Assembly: GCF_040546275.1 (NCBI RefSeq)
Contig: NZ_JBEPNO010000002.1
Location: 434,001 to 498,000, forward strand
Direction: 5' to 3'
From: Nakamurella sp040546275
GTDB lineage: Bacteria > Actinomycetota > Actinomycetes > Mycobacteriales > Nakamurellaceae
DNA length: 64,000 nt
Shown here: positions 8,879-18,516 of the stretch, in pieces
Numbering within the stretch: the first letter of the stretch is position 1
Layout of the letters: every line of letters begins with the position of its first letter
Position numbers and translations under genes: made by a program
The notes under the pieces: generated by a model
The model's input: the letters and a program-made list of their open reading frames with translations, nothing else
Databases searched by the model: none
What the model was told of the DNA's origin: nothing

Positions 8879-9243
8879 TCAGGACGAACCATCGGTCGCG
8901 GGCGCCGGACTGGCGAGCAGCCGATCGGCCGCGGCGATGATCGATTCCTCCCTGACCGCGGCGTCCGACCCGAGAACGGCCATGGCGTCGTCAGGATGGT
9001 GCCCACGCGCGATCAGGACCCCGATGGCCTGGTCGACGGTCCGTCCGTCGGCGAGGAGACGGGCGCCTCCCGGCCCGCCCGTTGCGTCGGCCGGGAGAGG
9101 CGGGCGCTCCAGCAGCACCTGTCCGGGAAGTTCGTGGACAGGTGGGCCTGGTCGGCCAGGCTGTGGAACGCGCGGGGGAGCGAGGCGTAGAAGGTGAGGT
9201 GCCCCAGCGGGACAGATCCGCTGACCTGCAACGGGATTCGCAT
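8879..9243 (-). pseudogene. Second GAF-ANTAR remnant
   Basis: One frame carries a GAF C-terminal piece (VPLGHLTFYASLPRAFHSL, roughly 9150-9230). A different frame then carries an ANTAR-like start (TVDQAIGVLIARGHHPDDAM) ending in LLASPAPATDGSS at 8879. ANTAR domains bind RNA and act as antiterminators. The frame change between the two parts, and the absence of the rest of the GAF domain, mark a dead copy lying directly behind another GAF-ANTAR pseudogene, so it may descend from a tandem duplication. Confidence 0.5.
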
Positions 9244-9267
9244 CGACGAGCGGCCGACCAGGTGCCC

Positions 9268-10068
9268 GGAGGACTGCCTGCTCGACGATCCGGGTCGCCA
9301 CCACCACCACCAGCTTCAGGTGCTCGGTCTGACTGATCGACCGAAGTCGCTCGAAGGCATCGTCCGTGCTGGCCCCGGTCCTGCTTCGCGGGATGCCGAT
9401 GGCCTGGTCGATCACCGGACGGCTCGCCAGTGCAGCCTGCAGATTCCGCGAGAGCCGGCCGGTCTGATCCAGGATCTGCGCGTTGTGGACCGTGATGGCC
9501 GCTGGGACCGCGCAGACCTGGCCCAGTTGTTCCGCCCGGGCATCGAAGACGTCCCTGGCTTGGGCATAGATGTTCATCGCTCCCACCACGCCGGAAGGGG
9601 TCTGCATCGGCAACGACAGCACGCTGTGGACGCCGAGGCGCCCTGCCTGCGGGCCGAATCTCGGCCACCGTGAGTCGCCACCGAGCGGCCCGGAGCGCAT
9701 CGCCGTGCCGGTTGCCGCTGCACTGACGCACGGTCCTTCGACCAGCCGGTACTGGATGTCGTCGATCTCGCGGACGAAATCAGCCGATTACCCGAAGATG
9801 TCAGGTCGTCCCTGCTCCGACAGGGTCAGCCCGGCCCCGTCAGCACCGGGGATGGCCTGCACGGCGTACCCGGCCACTCGGACCAGTAGTTCCTCGATCT
9901 TGTTCCACCCGGCTGACAAGTGTGACAGGGACACGAGACTCGAGGCGAGATCGCATCCTCCGAAGCGGCGCGCTCGCTCAGAGTCGGTGAGTTGGTCGAC
10001 TCGACACCGCCGTCGGGAGAACGTTCATCGGACGGGCCGGGCTCATCGCGTTCCACTCCGAACTCCAT
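9268..10068 (-). pseudogene. GAF-ANTAR antiterminator pseudogene (frameshift and stop)
   Basis: Nearly a whole GAF-ANTAR protein can be read if two lesions are ignored. It starts at ATG 10068 (MEFGVERDEPGP). The frame changes near 9950. It then reads DLASSLVSLSHL and LLVRVAGYAVQAIPGADGAGLTL. A TAA at 9788-9790 interrupts it. It then resumes DFVREIDDIQYRLVEGPC and the GAF end LSLPM, and finishes with an ANTAR domain (VIDQAIG, then DDAFERLRSISQTEHLKL). Each segment matches the family well, so the gene decayed recently. Confidence 0.75.
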
Positions 10069-10262
10069 CGTGCGCCGCCACAGGCCGACCCGGATCCGTG
10101 GGTGATCCACATGGTGCTCGTCGGGTACGTCCGTGGCTCCCGGACTGGTCGAATTCTGACACGGATCGTCGAGTGGTGGTTCCGCCAGCGTTCCGTCGGC
10201 TTGGACGAGCGCAGCACGGTGGGACCTACCTCTCGAGATTCACCGGTGCGGTCCACCGAGAT

Positions 10263-11228
10263 TCAGGCGGCCTGGCCGGCTCCGGCCAGCGAAACCACCG
10301 TGCGGTCCCGACCAGCCGCCTTGGCGGCATAGAGAGCGGTGTCCGCGCGACGCAGGGCGTCCTCGCCTAGAAGATCGGTCAGGCCGGCACTGAACGTGAT
10401 GCCGGACGGATGCAGATGCCAGGCCTTGGCCCACCTGGCGACGATCCGCTCGGCGAGTTCCTGGTCGACATCCTGCAGAACGGCGAGGAACTCCTCGCCG
10501 CCGTAGCGGATCACGATGTCCTCGCGCCTGCTCTCCCGGTGCAGCATCGACGTGAAATCGATCAGCACGTCGTCTCCGGCCAGATGTCCGTGCGTGTCGT
10601 TGTAGTGCTTGAAGTCGTCGAGATCGACGATGACCAGGTAGGCCCGACCCTGGAGGCGGTGCAGGAGCTCGTCGAGGCCGCGCCTGTTCCTGGCGCCGGT
10701 GAGCGAATCCGTTTCAGCGGTGGCCGCCAAGGCCTCCTGCTGGGCGGCCAAGCCCCGCAGCAGGTAGGCCGGCAGTTCGGAGGCCATGGCCCACACGATC
10801 GCGGCGATGCTCAACCGCACCAGCGCGAGATTCAGTGGCAGATCGATGAGGCCGCGCAGACCAACCAGAGCCAGCGGAAGGAGCAGCAACGATCGGCCCT
10901 GGGGTTGGGTCAGCCCCGCGAACAGGAAGAAGACCGAGATCAGCCCGGTGACCAGCTGCGCAGCCGGACGATCCAGATAGCCGAAGGCGATAATCCTTGC
11001 CAGCGCGAGAACGGGCCAGACGAACCACCACAGCGGGGACTGCCGCTTTCGGATCACCCAGTAGACGAGGCCGATGCCACCGAAGGTCGCGAAGTACCAG
11101 ACGTACCCACCCGTACGCAGCCCCGGCGTGACGTTCACGGCGGCCAATCCCATGATCACCTGGCTGATCAGGGATCCGACAGCACCGACCTGATGCCAGT
11201 TGATCCGGGAATGCTCCAGAACGGCCAT
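10263..11228 (-). CDS. Membrane-bound diguanylate cyclase
   Basis: The first ~165 residues are a multi-pass membrane region with about five or six hydrophobic helices (for example VMGLAAVNV, YFATFGGIGLVYWVI, LVTGLISVFFLFAGL). A cytoplasmic GGDEF domain follows with DSLTGARNRRG, the metal aspartate in VIVDLDDFK and an intact GGEEF. An RRED motif five residues before GGEEF fits the inhibitory I-site. The membrane part is of an unknown sensor type without the usual MHYT or MASE signatures I can recognise. ATG 11228 or GTG 11234 is the start. The gene stands alone. Confidence 0.88.
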   Translation of the reverse strand: MAVLEHSRINWHQVGAVGSLISQVIMGLAAVNVTPGLRTGGYVWYFATFGGIGLVYWVIRKRQSPLWWFVWPVLALARIIAFGYLDRPAAQLVTGLISVFFLFAGLTQPQGRSLLLLPLALVGLRGLIDLPLNLALVRLSIAAIVWAMASELPAYLLRGLAAQQEALAATAETDSLTGARNRRGLDELLHRLQGRAYLVIVDLDDFKHYNDTHGHLAGDDVLIDFTSMLHRESRREDIVIRYGGEEFLAVLQDVDQELAERIVARWAKAWHLHPSGITFSAGLTDLLGEDALRRADTALYAAKAAGRDRTVVSLAGAGQAA

Positions 11229-11234
11229 GGCCAC

Positions 11235-12197
11235 CGCCGCACCCCAAACTTCGTTGAACTCTTGAATGAGTTTCCAGCACCGTGGGGCTCAGGGTATCCC
11301 CCGGAAGAGCCCTCTTCGCCGTTGTTTCGGTGACTGCTGGTAGTCGGTCCGGGAAAAGTGTCTCTCGCGAGGCCGTCATCGCGCAATTTGTCGGGCAGGT
11401 GCTGTCGACCGGTTGCGGCCAGGACCACACCGATCGATGCGCGGCCTGTCGGCGGAGAGTGAGCAGTGCCTCGGTCCGACGATCGCAAGAAGCCGATGAA
11501 CCGCGCCTGCCGGGTAGTGGTGGCCGCATCGCCGACTGGGGACACCGGTTTGTTCCTCGGATGGATGAATACTGCCCTGCGGGCCCGATGAGCTCGGCGA
11601 ACAGGTGATGGTCCGGGGGTTCGAGGGCGCGGACCGGCAACGGCTGGCGTCGGACGAATCTCCGCGCATGAACCGGACCCGGACATCGAAACCTCTCGGC
11701 CGCAATCACTCCAGCGTTCGGGACGCTTCCATTGACCGGTGTGGAAGTTGCCGAGAGTGGCGGGCATCGGCCCGCCCGGCCGATCTTCTCGGAAGAACGA
11801 CGCCCATCACCTGTGCGAGCAGGTTTTTGTCGACTGCTTTCACTCGCTGTCGCCGTTCTGCGTCGCCGTCATCCCGGACGGGTTTCTCGCAGCAGGTGTT
11901 GTCCGGCAGCGCCAAAGCCTGATTCTGCCGGATACAAGTACTCATGGTCACGTCGGATTCACTCTTTGGATGGTTCTTACCATCGAATGAGTTTCGCTGC
12001 TCCCGCGATCTTCGCCCAACGTCCCCGCTCGGCTAATATCATCCGTGGCGGCAGGTGGAACCGGAAAATCAGAAGGACGAACCCTGGTAGACCATCTGCC
12101 GATTGCTTCGAAGTCATTGCGTTTCCGATGCAGGAGATCATGACGGTCGCTCGGGGCACAGCCGCACTACATCACATTCTGTGACGGGAGCATCTGC
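11235..12197. other. Long intergenic region, no gene recognised
   Basis: About 960 bases between divergent signalling genes. Several open frames exist on both strands (for example minus 11706-11951) but none shows a domain motif, sensible codon pattern or ribosome site. The part from about 11900 to 12120 is lower in GC than its surroundings and probably holds the promoter of the PAS-GGDEF-EAL gene. Given the pseudogenes nearby, this may be remains of further decayed genes too worn to read. Confidence 0.45.
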
Positions 12198-14123
12198 ATG
12201 GTCTTGTTGTCGACCTTCACCTCTGCCGTGGCGCCTGACGGGGCCACCGACTCGTCGCCACCGGCCATCGCCAGAACGATGCTGTCCCTGTCGGACCGAG
12301 CAGCGTCCGATGTGCACGGGCCGACCGCCGGCATCGAGACGACACCGCCGGAGTCGGACGCCGCGACCGAGTTGACCACAGCCAGGGACACGCTGAGGAA
12401 GGTGGAGGCGCAGTTCGACGACCTCTTCGACTACGCGCCGAACGGCATGATGATGCTCGGGACGGACCCGTCCTGTCCGGCCCGCTTCCTGAGGGTCAAC
12501 CCGGCGCTCTGCCGTCTGACCGGATACACGGCCGACCAGTTGTTGGAGATGACGCTCGCCGATCTGACCCACCCGGAGCACGAGGGCACGTTGCACAAGG
12601 GCAAGTTGGAGGACCGTTCTGCCGTCCTGGCCGAGCAGCGGCCCGCCGAACGGTGGCATGAACGGCGGTGGATCGGCGCGGACCAGCTCGACCTGTGGGT
12701 ACATCTGACGATGAGCCCATCACGCGGGACCGGGCCGGGGTGCGTCATCGGTCAGGTCGAGAACATCACGGCCAGGAAGCATGTCGAGACCCGACTTCGT
12801 CCCCAGGTTTTGCACGACGAACTGACTGGCCTGCCCAACCGGGTCCTGCTGATGGACCACCTCGAGCATGCACTTGCCGAGGGCATCCGGTCGGGTCGGC
12901 ACGTGGGGCTGCTGACCATCGGCATCGACGGGTTCAAGAGCGTCAACACCACGTGGGGCCGGCCCGCCGGCGACCGCATCCTCGGTGAGGTCGTCGAACG
13001 GCTGCGGTTGACCATCCGTCCTGGTGACATCCTCGCCCGGCTGGGCGGTGACGAGTTCGTCATCGGATGTGTCGCTCTCGAGGGTGCCGAGGCCGCGGCC
13101 AAGATCGCCGAGCGGGTGCTGGCCGCACTGCACGCCCCGCATCACGACGGGAGCGACACGTTCACCCTCGGCGCCAGCATCGGCGTGAGCGTGTCCAGCA
13201 TCAGCTCGGATCCCGGGCAGCTGCTCCGTGAATCCGCGGAAGCCATGCGAGAGGTGAAACGTACTGGGAAGAACGCGATCCGGCTCGGCGGGATCGACGA
13301 CCCGGCTGTTGTCGCCCGTACCGCGCGTGCCGTCCGGAGGATCCGCATCGAGAGCGAACTGCGCCTGGCTCTGGCGAACGACGAGCTGATCCTGTTCGGC
13401 CAGCCCATCTACGATATCTCGACCGGCCGGGTGATCGCGGTCGAGAACCTGTTGCGGTGGCTGCATCCCGTCCGCGGACTGCTGGGACCGGGTGAGTTCC
13501 TCGACGTCGCCGAGGGTGGAGATCTGATGATTCCCATCGGACGGCGGGTGATCGACGAATCGTGCCGGATGGCCGCACGGTGGGCTGAATTGCTCGGGCC
13601 GGACGCGCCGGAGGTGCACGTCAACATCTCCGGCCGGCAATTGGGGTCGGGTGACCTCGGCGGTGATGTCCTCGCTGCGATGGAGCGCCACGGCCTGCCG
13701 CCCGAACATCTTGTCCTCGAGCTGACCGAGACGCACATGCCGATGGTCGCGGACTCGCTCCGGCGGGACCTGCTGGACCTCCGTGCCCACGGGATCTCGG
13801 TCGCCATCGACGATCTGGGGACGGGCTACAGCAGCCTGACCCGCATCACCGAGCTGCCGGTGGACATGCTGAAGATCGACATCAGGTTCGTTGCCGGACT
13901 CGGCGTCGATCCAAGCTGCGATGCGGTCGTCCGGGGGATCCTGGCGATCGGACGTGCCCTCGGCATGACGGTGGTCGCAGAGGGCGTCGAGACCCAGGAC
14001 CAGGCAGACCTTCTCGTCCAATACGGCTGCGAGGCCGTACAGGGCTACCTCTACAGCCGTCCGCTGGCCGAAGAGACGTTGATCGACTACCTGCAGGACC
14101 GGGTGGCCCTGGCCCGAGCCTGA
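12198..14123 (+). CDS. PAS-GGDEF-EAL protein with degenerate GGDEF, likely c-di-GMP phosphodiesterase
   Basis: A 641-residue protein: disordered N-terminus (1-65), PAS domain (about 72-190), GGDEF (about 205-355) and EAL (about 380-630). The GGDEF loop itself is intact (residues 283-287, RPGD I-site before it), but the first metal aspartate is Gly (TIGIDGFK), the ND pair is NT and the AMY-x-x-K end is AMREVKR, so cyclase activity is doubtful. The EAL motif reads ENL (E416), and NISG, ELTET, the DDLGTG loop, KID, AEGVET and QGY are kept, so hydrolysis is plausible. GGGAG lies 7 bases before the ATG. The degenerate GGDEF may serve as a GTP- or c-di-GMP-sensing site (inference). Confidence 0.88.
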   Translation: MVLLSTFTSAVAPDGATDSSPPAIARTMLSLSDRAASDVHGPTAGIETTPPESDAATELTTARDTLRKVEAQFDDLFDYAPNGMMMLGTDPSCPARFLRVNPALCRLTGYTADQLLEMTLADLTHPEHEGTLHKGKLEDRSAVLAEQRPAERWHERRWIGADQLDLWVHLTMSPSRGTGPGCVIGQVENITARKHVETRLRPQVLHDELTGLPNRVLLMDHLEHALAEGIRSGRHVGLLTIGIDGFKSVNTTWGRPAGDRILGEVVERLRLTIRPGDILARLGGDEFVIGCVALEGAEAAAKIAERVLAALHAPHHDGSDTFTLGASIGVSVSSISSDPGQLLRESAEAMREVKRTGKNAIRLGGIDDPAVVARTARAVRRIRIESELRLALANDELILFGQPIYDISTGRVIAVENLLRWLHPVRGLLGPGEFLDVAEGGDLMIPIGRRVIDESCRMAARWAELLGPDAPEVHVNISGRQLGSGDLGGDVLAAMERHGLPPEHLVLELTETHMPMVADSLRRDLLDLRAHGISVAIDDLGTGYSSLTRITELPVDMLKIDIRFVAGLGVDPSCDAVVRGILAIGRALGMTVVAEGVETQDQADLLVQYGCEAVQGYLYSRPLAEETLIDYLQDRVALARA

Positions 14124-14144
14124 CGGGAATTGCGCCCGTCAGGC
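14118..14144. terminator. Bidirectional hairpin terminator
   Basis: Perfect 10-base inverted repeat, GCCTGACGGG and CCCGTCAGGC, around a 7-base loop. It overlaps the stop codon of the PAS-GGDEF-EAL gene and lies 29 bases past the stop of the convergent beta-mannosidase gene, so it can end both transcripts. No long T-run follows. Confidence 0.7.
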
Positions 14145-14172
14145 TTGCCTTGAAGGGTCTCGTCAGGTGCGG

Positions 14173-16656
14173 TCAGGCAGACATGCCCGGCGGCGGCGTC
14201 GTCAAGAGGTCGTTCAGGCACATCAGCGCGCCGGACGACACGAAGGTCGCGGCGTCGGCGGCCGCCGGGGCGGTGATCCGGAACGTCCGACCGCCACCCG
14301 CCCCGATGGTGGCCGTCGCCTCGTCCACCACGGCGTCCGGGTGCCAGCGGTCTGCCATCACCGTCACGTGGCGGGCAAGCGACGTGGCGTGCACCGTTAC
14401 GTCGATTCCGTGATCTGCCTGCTGCACGACGGCTGTCAGTGCATCTGGCGCAAGCGCCAGGTCCTTGTCCGGGGCGAAGAACCAGAGTGCGCGTTCCCCG
14501 CCCGTGGCAGTGGCGATGAGGTACTCGCTCCGGGCGTCGCCGACCGCGGTCACCCGTTCCGGCAGCTCCACCGACGCGGAGGCCAATCGGTCGACCACCA
14601 GCCGCGTCTCGAACGTGGCCAGCACGGTGCCGTCGAAGCCGACCCGCTGGACCGTGGTTGCGCCGCGCCAGGACACCCCCGCGTCGTTGACGCCGAACAG
14701 GAACAGTCCGTCCTCACGAGGCTGGATGGTCAACAGGTGCGGCGCGTAGGAATCTCGGAGTGCGTACCACAGCAGCTTTTTCCGGCCGTCACCATCGATG
14801 GCAGCCCAGCTCGTCACCGGCCAGCAGTCATTGATCTGCCACACCACCGTGCCCATGCAGACACCCCGGTGCGACCGGAAGTGTTCGATGCCGTAGCGGA
14901 TGGCCTCGGCCTGGTTGAGCTGCATCAGGTAGTGCCACTCGCTGAAGGTCTCGATCACCGGGAGGTGCGGTGCGGCACCCCTGGCCAGCTTTCCGTTGCC
15001 ATCGGTCGCCTTCTGGTGGTGCAGCATCCCGCTGGAGGTGTGGGTCCTCGGCCGATCATGGATCGACCGCTCGATGGTCGCGGCGTTCGGCGGTCCCTGG
15101 TAGCCGAACTCCGCGACGAATCTCGGGACGTAGTCGCGGTAGTGGCTGTAATCGATGTCGTTCCAGACGTCCCAGATGTGGCGGAGCCCGTGGTTGTCGA
15201 CGTTGGGGTGGATCTCCATCGACCCGGAGAAGGGGCTGCCCGGGTAGTACGGACGACTCGGATCCATCGCCGCGACGATGGCGGGCAGGATCTCGAGGTA
15301 GTAGCCGGCTCCCCAGGTCCTCGCGCCGACCGGTTCCCGCCAGGACCAGTCGAACCAGCCCCAGATGTTCTCGTTGCAGCCGTTCCAGAGCACCAGACTC
15401 GGGTGTGGCATCAGCCGGATGACGTTCTCCGTGGCTTCGGCGATCACCTCGCCGCGGATCGGCTCTTCCTCCGGATAGGCCGCGCAGGCGAACAGGAAGT
15501 CCTGCCAGACAAGCACTCCCAGCTCGTCGCACAGTCCGTAGAAGTCGTCCGACTCGTACATCCCGCCGCCCCAGACGCGGAGCAGGTTGATGTTGGCCCC
15601 TTTGCTCTGCTCGATCCGGGTCCGCAGCCGGTCGGAGGTGATCCGGGAGGGGAAGCAGTCGTCGGGGATCCAGTTCGCGCCACGGACGAAGATCGGGACC
15701 TCGTTGACCACCAGGGTGAAGGCAGAGCCGATCTCGTCGGGCGTGGTGTCCAGTCGGATGTTGCGGAATCCGATGCCGCGGTCCCAGCGGTCGAGCAGGC
15801 CGTCCCCGGTGCTCAACTCCACCGACAGGTCGTAGAGCGGCTGGGAGCCGAGATCGTGCGGCCACCACAGTTCGACCTCCGGAACCTCCACCTCGACCTG
15901 CAGGTGGCTCGCGCCAGCGGGGATCTCGGCCGACACGACTTGTCCGGCAATACTGATCAACAGCGAGAGCTGTTGCGCTGCTACGGGTCTGATGTCTTCG
16001 ACGTCGACGTCGACGGTGAGCACGCCGTTCGGGCCGCGGACCGTCGCGACGGGACGCACGACCGAAAGTCTGGCCGTCGACCAACTCTCGATCGCGATCG
16101 GCTTCCAGATGCCGGCTGTCACCACCGTCGGCCCCCAGTCCCAGCCGAAGTTGCAGGCCATCTTGCGGATGAAGTTGAAGGGCGTCGGGTAAGCATTGGG
16201 CAGGTTGCCCAGTTCGCGCTGAATCTTCTCGGCGTAGGCCCAGGCGGAATCGAAGACGATCTCGATCTCGTTGTCGCCGGTCTGCAGCGTCCCGGCGATC
16301 GGGATGCGGTACGACCGGTGCTGGTTCGCGAACCGGCCGACCTCGAGTCCGTTGACCAGGACGGTGGCGACGGTGTCGAGCCCGTCGCAGACCAGCTCCA
16401 CCTGATCGGCGCCGTCTGGTGAGTACGTGAAAGTCGTTCGGTAGGACCACTGCTGGTGGCCGATCCAGTCCAGCGTCAACTCGTTCTCGTCGAGGTACGG
16501 GTCGGGGATCAGGCCGGCGACCAGCAGATCGGTGTGCACGCATCCTGGCACGCTGGCCGGGATGGCCGCCGGGATGGCCGGCGGCCGGATGGCCGGGTTG
16601 GCGCCGGCCAGTCGTAGTTCCCACCCGGTGACGAGTTCCTGACGGTTGACGGGCAC
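14173..16656 (-). CDS. GH2 beta-mannosidase
   Basis: Hydrolyses terminal beta-mannosides. At 827 residues it has the normal family length: N-terminal jelly-roll (VPGCVHTDLL, WSYRTTF), immunoglobulin-like middle domain and TIM barrel. The acid/base is the Glu of WNGCNENIWG (about residue 429) and the nucleophile the Glu of VAEFGYQGP (about 516). FGWDWGPTVVTAGIWKPI is typical of beta-mannosidases rather than beta-galactosidases. There is no signal peptide, so it acts in the cytoplasm on imported oligosaccharides. GTG 16656 is chosen because GGAG lies 8 bases ahead. No transporter is adjacent. Confidence 0.9.
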   Translation of the reverse strand: MPVNRQELVTGWELRLAGANPAIRPPAIPAAIPASVPGCVHTDLLVAGLIPDPYLDENELTLDWIGHQQWSYRTTFTYSPDGADQVELVCDGLDTVATVLVNGLEVGRFANQHRSYRIPIAGTLQTGDNEIEIVFDSAWAYAEKIQRELGNLPNAYPTPFNFIRKMACNFGWDWGPTVVTAGIWKPIAIESWSTARLSVVRPVATVRGPNGVLTVDVDVEDIRPVAAQQLSLLISIAGQVVSAEIPAGASHLQVEVEVPEVELWWPHDLGSQPLYDLSVELSTGDGLLDRWDRGIGFRNIRLDTTPDEIGSAFTLVVNEVPIFVRGANWIPDDCFPSRITSDRLRTRIEQSKGANINLLRVWGGGMYESDDFYGLCDELGVLVWQDFLFACAAYPEEEPIRGEVIAEATENVIRLMPHPSLVLWNGCNENIWGWFDWSWREPVGARTWGAGYYLEILPAIVAAMDPSRPYYPGSPFSGSMEIHPNVDNHGLRHIWDVWNDIDYSHYRDYVPRFVAEFGYQGPPNAATIERSIHDRPRTHTSSGMLHHQKATDGNGKLARGAAPHLPVIETFSEWHYLMQLNQAEAIRYGIEHFRSHRGVCMGTVVWQINDCWPVTSWAAIDGDGRKKLLWYALRDSYAPHLLTIQPREDGLFLFGVNDAGVSWRGATTVQRVGFDGTVLATFETRLVVDRLASASVELPERVTAVGDARSEYLIATATGGERALWFFAPDKDLALAPDALTAVVQQADHGIDVTVHATSLARHVTVMADRWHPDAVVDEATATIGAGGGRTFRITAPAAADAATFVSSGALMCLNDLLTTPPPGMSA

Positions 16657-16979
16657 GCAGCACACTCCATTGGTCGCGGCAGATCCTTGGTCATCGTTCC
16701 GGTGCGTGATCGACGCCTCGGCGGTCGTTAGATTACCAGTGACCGAACCGGTTAATCCTTGGAGGCAGGCATTGAAGTGGCATAACTGGAGTGCAATGCG
16801 CAACCGGGAGGAAAATGCTTAACGTTCAGCTTCGGCGAGACCGGCGGATCCTCGACGACCCCTTTCCTTTCCGGCGGTGGCAACCTAGGCTTCATCACGT
16901 TCCGTAGAACAAAAAGTACGTTGAGTAGCGGATTGGTCACGGGCGCAGCTGCTGAAAACGGAGCACGAGGAGACCACGC
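16657..16979. other. Divergent intergenic region
   Basis: Separates beta-mannosidase from the DUF1800 gene. It contains the short AACCGGTT palindrome described separately and a strong GAGGAG ribosome site at 16967-16972 for the rightward gene. No small gene is evident. Confidence 0.4.
16742..16757. promoter_or_regulatory. Possible LacI-type operator (AACCGGTT core)
   Basis: An 8-base palindrome AACCGGTT with a central CG sits about 90 bases upstream of the beta-mannosidase start. LacI-family regulators of glycosidases commonly use operators with a central CG of this sort. The symmetry does not extend beyond the core and no LacI gene lies in the window. Confidence 0.25.
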
Positions 16980-18470
16980 GTGGACAGCACGATGTTGATG
17001 TCGGGTCTCTCCGGCACCCGAGGGGTCTCGGCCGCCCCGGTCGGTCCCGTCCCGGCGCGACCGACCGTCGCCCAGCAATACCACCTGCTCTCCCGATTCG
17101 CCTTCGGCGGGACTCCCGCGACGCTGAACGTGCTGGCCCACCAGGGCCCGACCGCGTGGTGGGACGGCCAGGTCGCCCTTGGCCGGCAGTACCCCCTGTA
17201 CCGAGCCCACGGCCGGGTCTCCACCGTCGGACCGATGTTGAACATGAGTCCCGTGCAGGTCAGGGCGGCACTCAAGGCCGGCGGCAACGAGTACGGCTGG
17301 GAGATGATGGACCAGTTGACCCTCGTCACCCTCGGCCTGCAGGCGTGGAGCCCGGCCCAGCTGTACGAGCGCGTCGTCGACTTCTTCGGCAACCACCTGA
17401 ACATCGCCAACCATTCCGACGGGCAGACCTGGGTCCGTCACCTGATGGACCGGGACGTGGTGCGCAAGTATGCGTTCGGGACCTTCAGCGACATGTTGGT
17501 CGCCTCGGCCAGGAACCCCGCGATGCTGTTGTTCCTGAACCTCGCCGAGTCGACGAAGCGCATCGTCAACGAGAACTACGGTCGCGAACTGCTCGAGCTC
17601 CACACCGTCGGGCTCGGCTCCGGCTTCACCGAGACGGACGTCAAGTACTCGGCGAGGATCCTCACCGGCCGGACCATCGACGACGCCGGCAACTACGTCT
17701 ACCGACCCGACATCCACTGGACCGGACCGGTGCGGGTGCTGGGCTTCAACCACACCAATGCCGATGCTGCGGCCGGTGTCGCAGTCGGCGATGCCTACCT
17801 GCGGTACCTCGCCGGCCACCCCTCGACGGCCAACAACCTGGCCCGCAAGCTCTGCGTGCGTTTCGTGTCCGACAATCCGTCCGCCGCGTTGATCGCGCTG
17901 GTCGCGAAGACCTACCTGGCCAACGGAACCGCGATCCTGCCCACGATCAAGGCGATCTTCACCTCTGCCGAGTTCTGGGCGAGCAAGTACCAGAAGGTGC
18001 GACGGCCCGCCGAGAACCTGATCGCGACGCTGCGGATCCTCGACCTCAACATGGCGGGCAACACCCGCGCTTCGCTCGACACCCTGCACTGGATGACGGC
18101 GTCGGTCGGCAACGCTCCGCTGGACTGGGCGCCCCCCAACGGATACCCGGACGCGGCGGCGGCCTGGCGTTCCTCGAGCAACCTGCTGGCGTTGTGGCAG
18201 GCGCACCGCGGCTTCAGCCAGAACTGGTGGAAGGACCTGGTCGCCCCGGCCAACACCACTCTCTACGGTGCTCCGGCGACGAGCGGGGCGGCCATCGCCG
18301 CGCTCATCTCCCGCCTGGTCGGCGGTCCGATGACGGCGGCTCAAGTTGCTGCGCTGCAGGCGTTCCTGCGCGAGCCGGCCGCCACCCCGATGGCCCAGTC
18401 GAACCTCCGTTGGTACCTCGACCACCTGGTGCCGCTGATCCTGGATTCCTCCTACCATGCGCTCGGCTGA
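16980..18470 (+). CDS. DUF1800 family protein
   Basis: A 496-residue member of the DUF1800 family, recognised from HLLSRFAFGG near the N-terminus, FFGNHLNIA, the ENYGRELLELHTVG block and the FTSAEFW region. The biochemical role is unknown. The family is nearly always encoded just before a DUF1501 protein, as here, and the two are thought to work as an exported pair. I see no obvious signal peptide in this member. GTG 16980 has GAGGAG 7 bases upstream. It ends 46 bases before the DUF1501 start. Confidence 0.88.
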   Translation: MDSTMLMSGLSGTRGVSAAPVGPVPARPTVAQQYHLLSRFAFGGTPATLNVLAHQGPTAWWDGQVALGRQYPLYRAHGRVSTVGPMLNMSPVQVRAALKAGGNEYGWEMMDQLTLVTLGLQAWSPAQLYERVVDFFGNHLNIANHSDGQTWVRHLMDRDVVRKYAFGTFSDMLVASARNPAMLLFLNLAESTKRIVNENYGRELLELHTVGLGSGFTETDVKYSARILTGRTIDDAGNYVYRPDIHWTGPVRVLGFNHTNADAAAGVAVGDAYLRYLAGHPSTANNLARKLCVRFVSDNPSAALIALVAKTYLANGTAILPTIKAIFTSAEFWASKYQKVRRPAENLIATLRILDLNMAGNTRASLDTLHWMTASVGNAPLDWAPPNGYPDAAAAWRSSSNLLALWQAHRGFSQNWWKDLVAPANTTLYGAPATSGAAIAALISRLVGGPMTAAQVAALQAFLREPAATPMAQSNLRWYLDHLVPLILDSSYHALG

Positions 18471-18516
18471 CGGGTCAGCCGCCGTGTTTCGCACTCACGA
18501 CGGGGACTACACATCG

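Noticed and set aside
11706..11951. 81-residue minus-strand frame in the long gap
   Set aside because: No ribosome site, motif or neighbour; could be a remnant but cannot be supported.
14167..16422. 751-residue open frame on the plus strand
   Set aside because: Shadow of the beta-mannosidase gene, which has full catalytic motifs.
16752..18494. 580-residue minus-strand frame opposite DUF1800
   Set aside because: High-GC shadow frame without domains.
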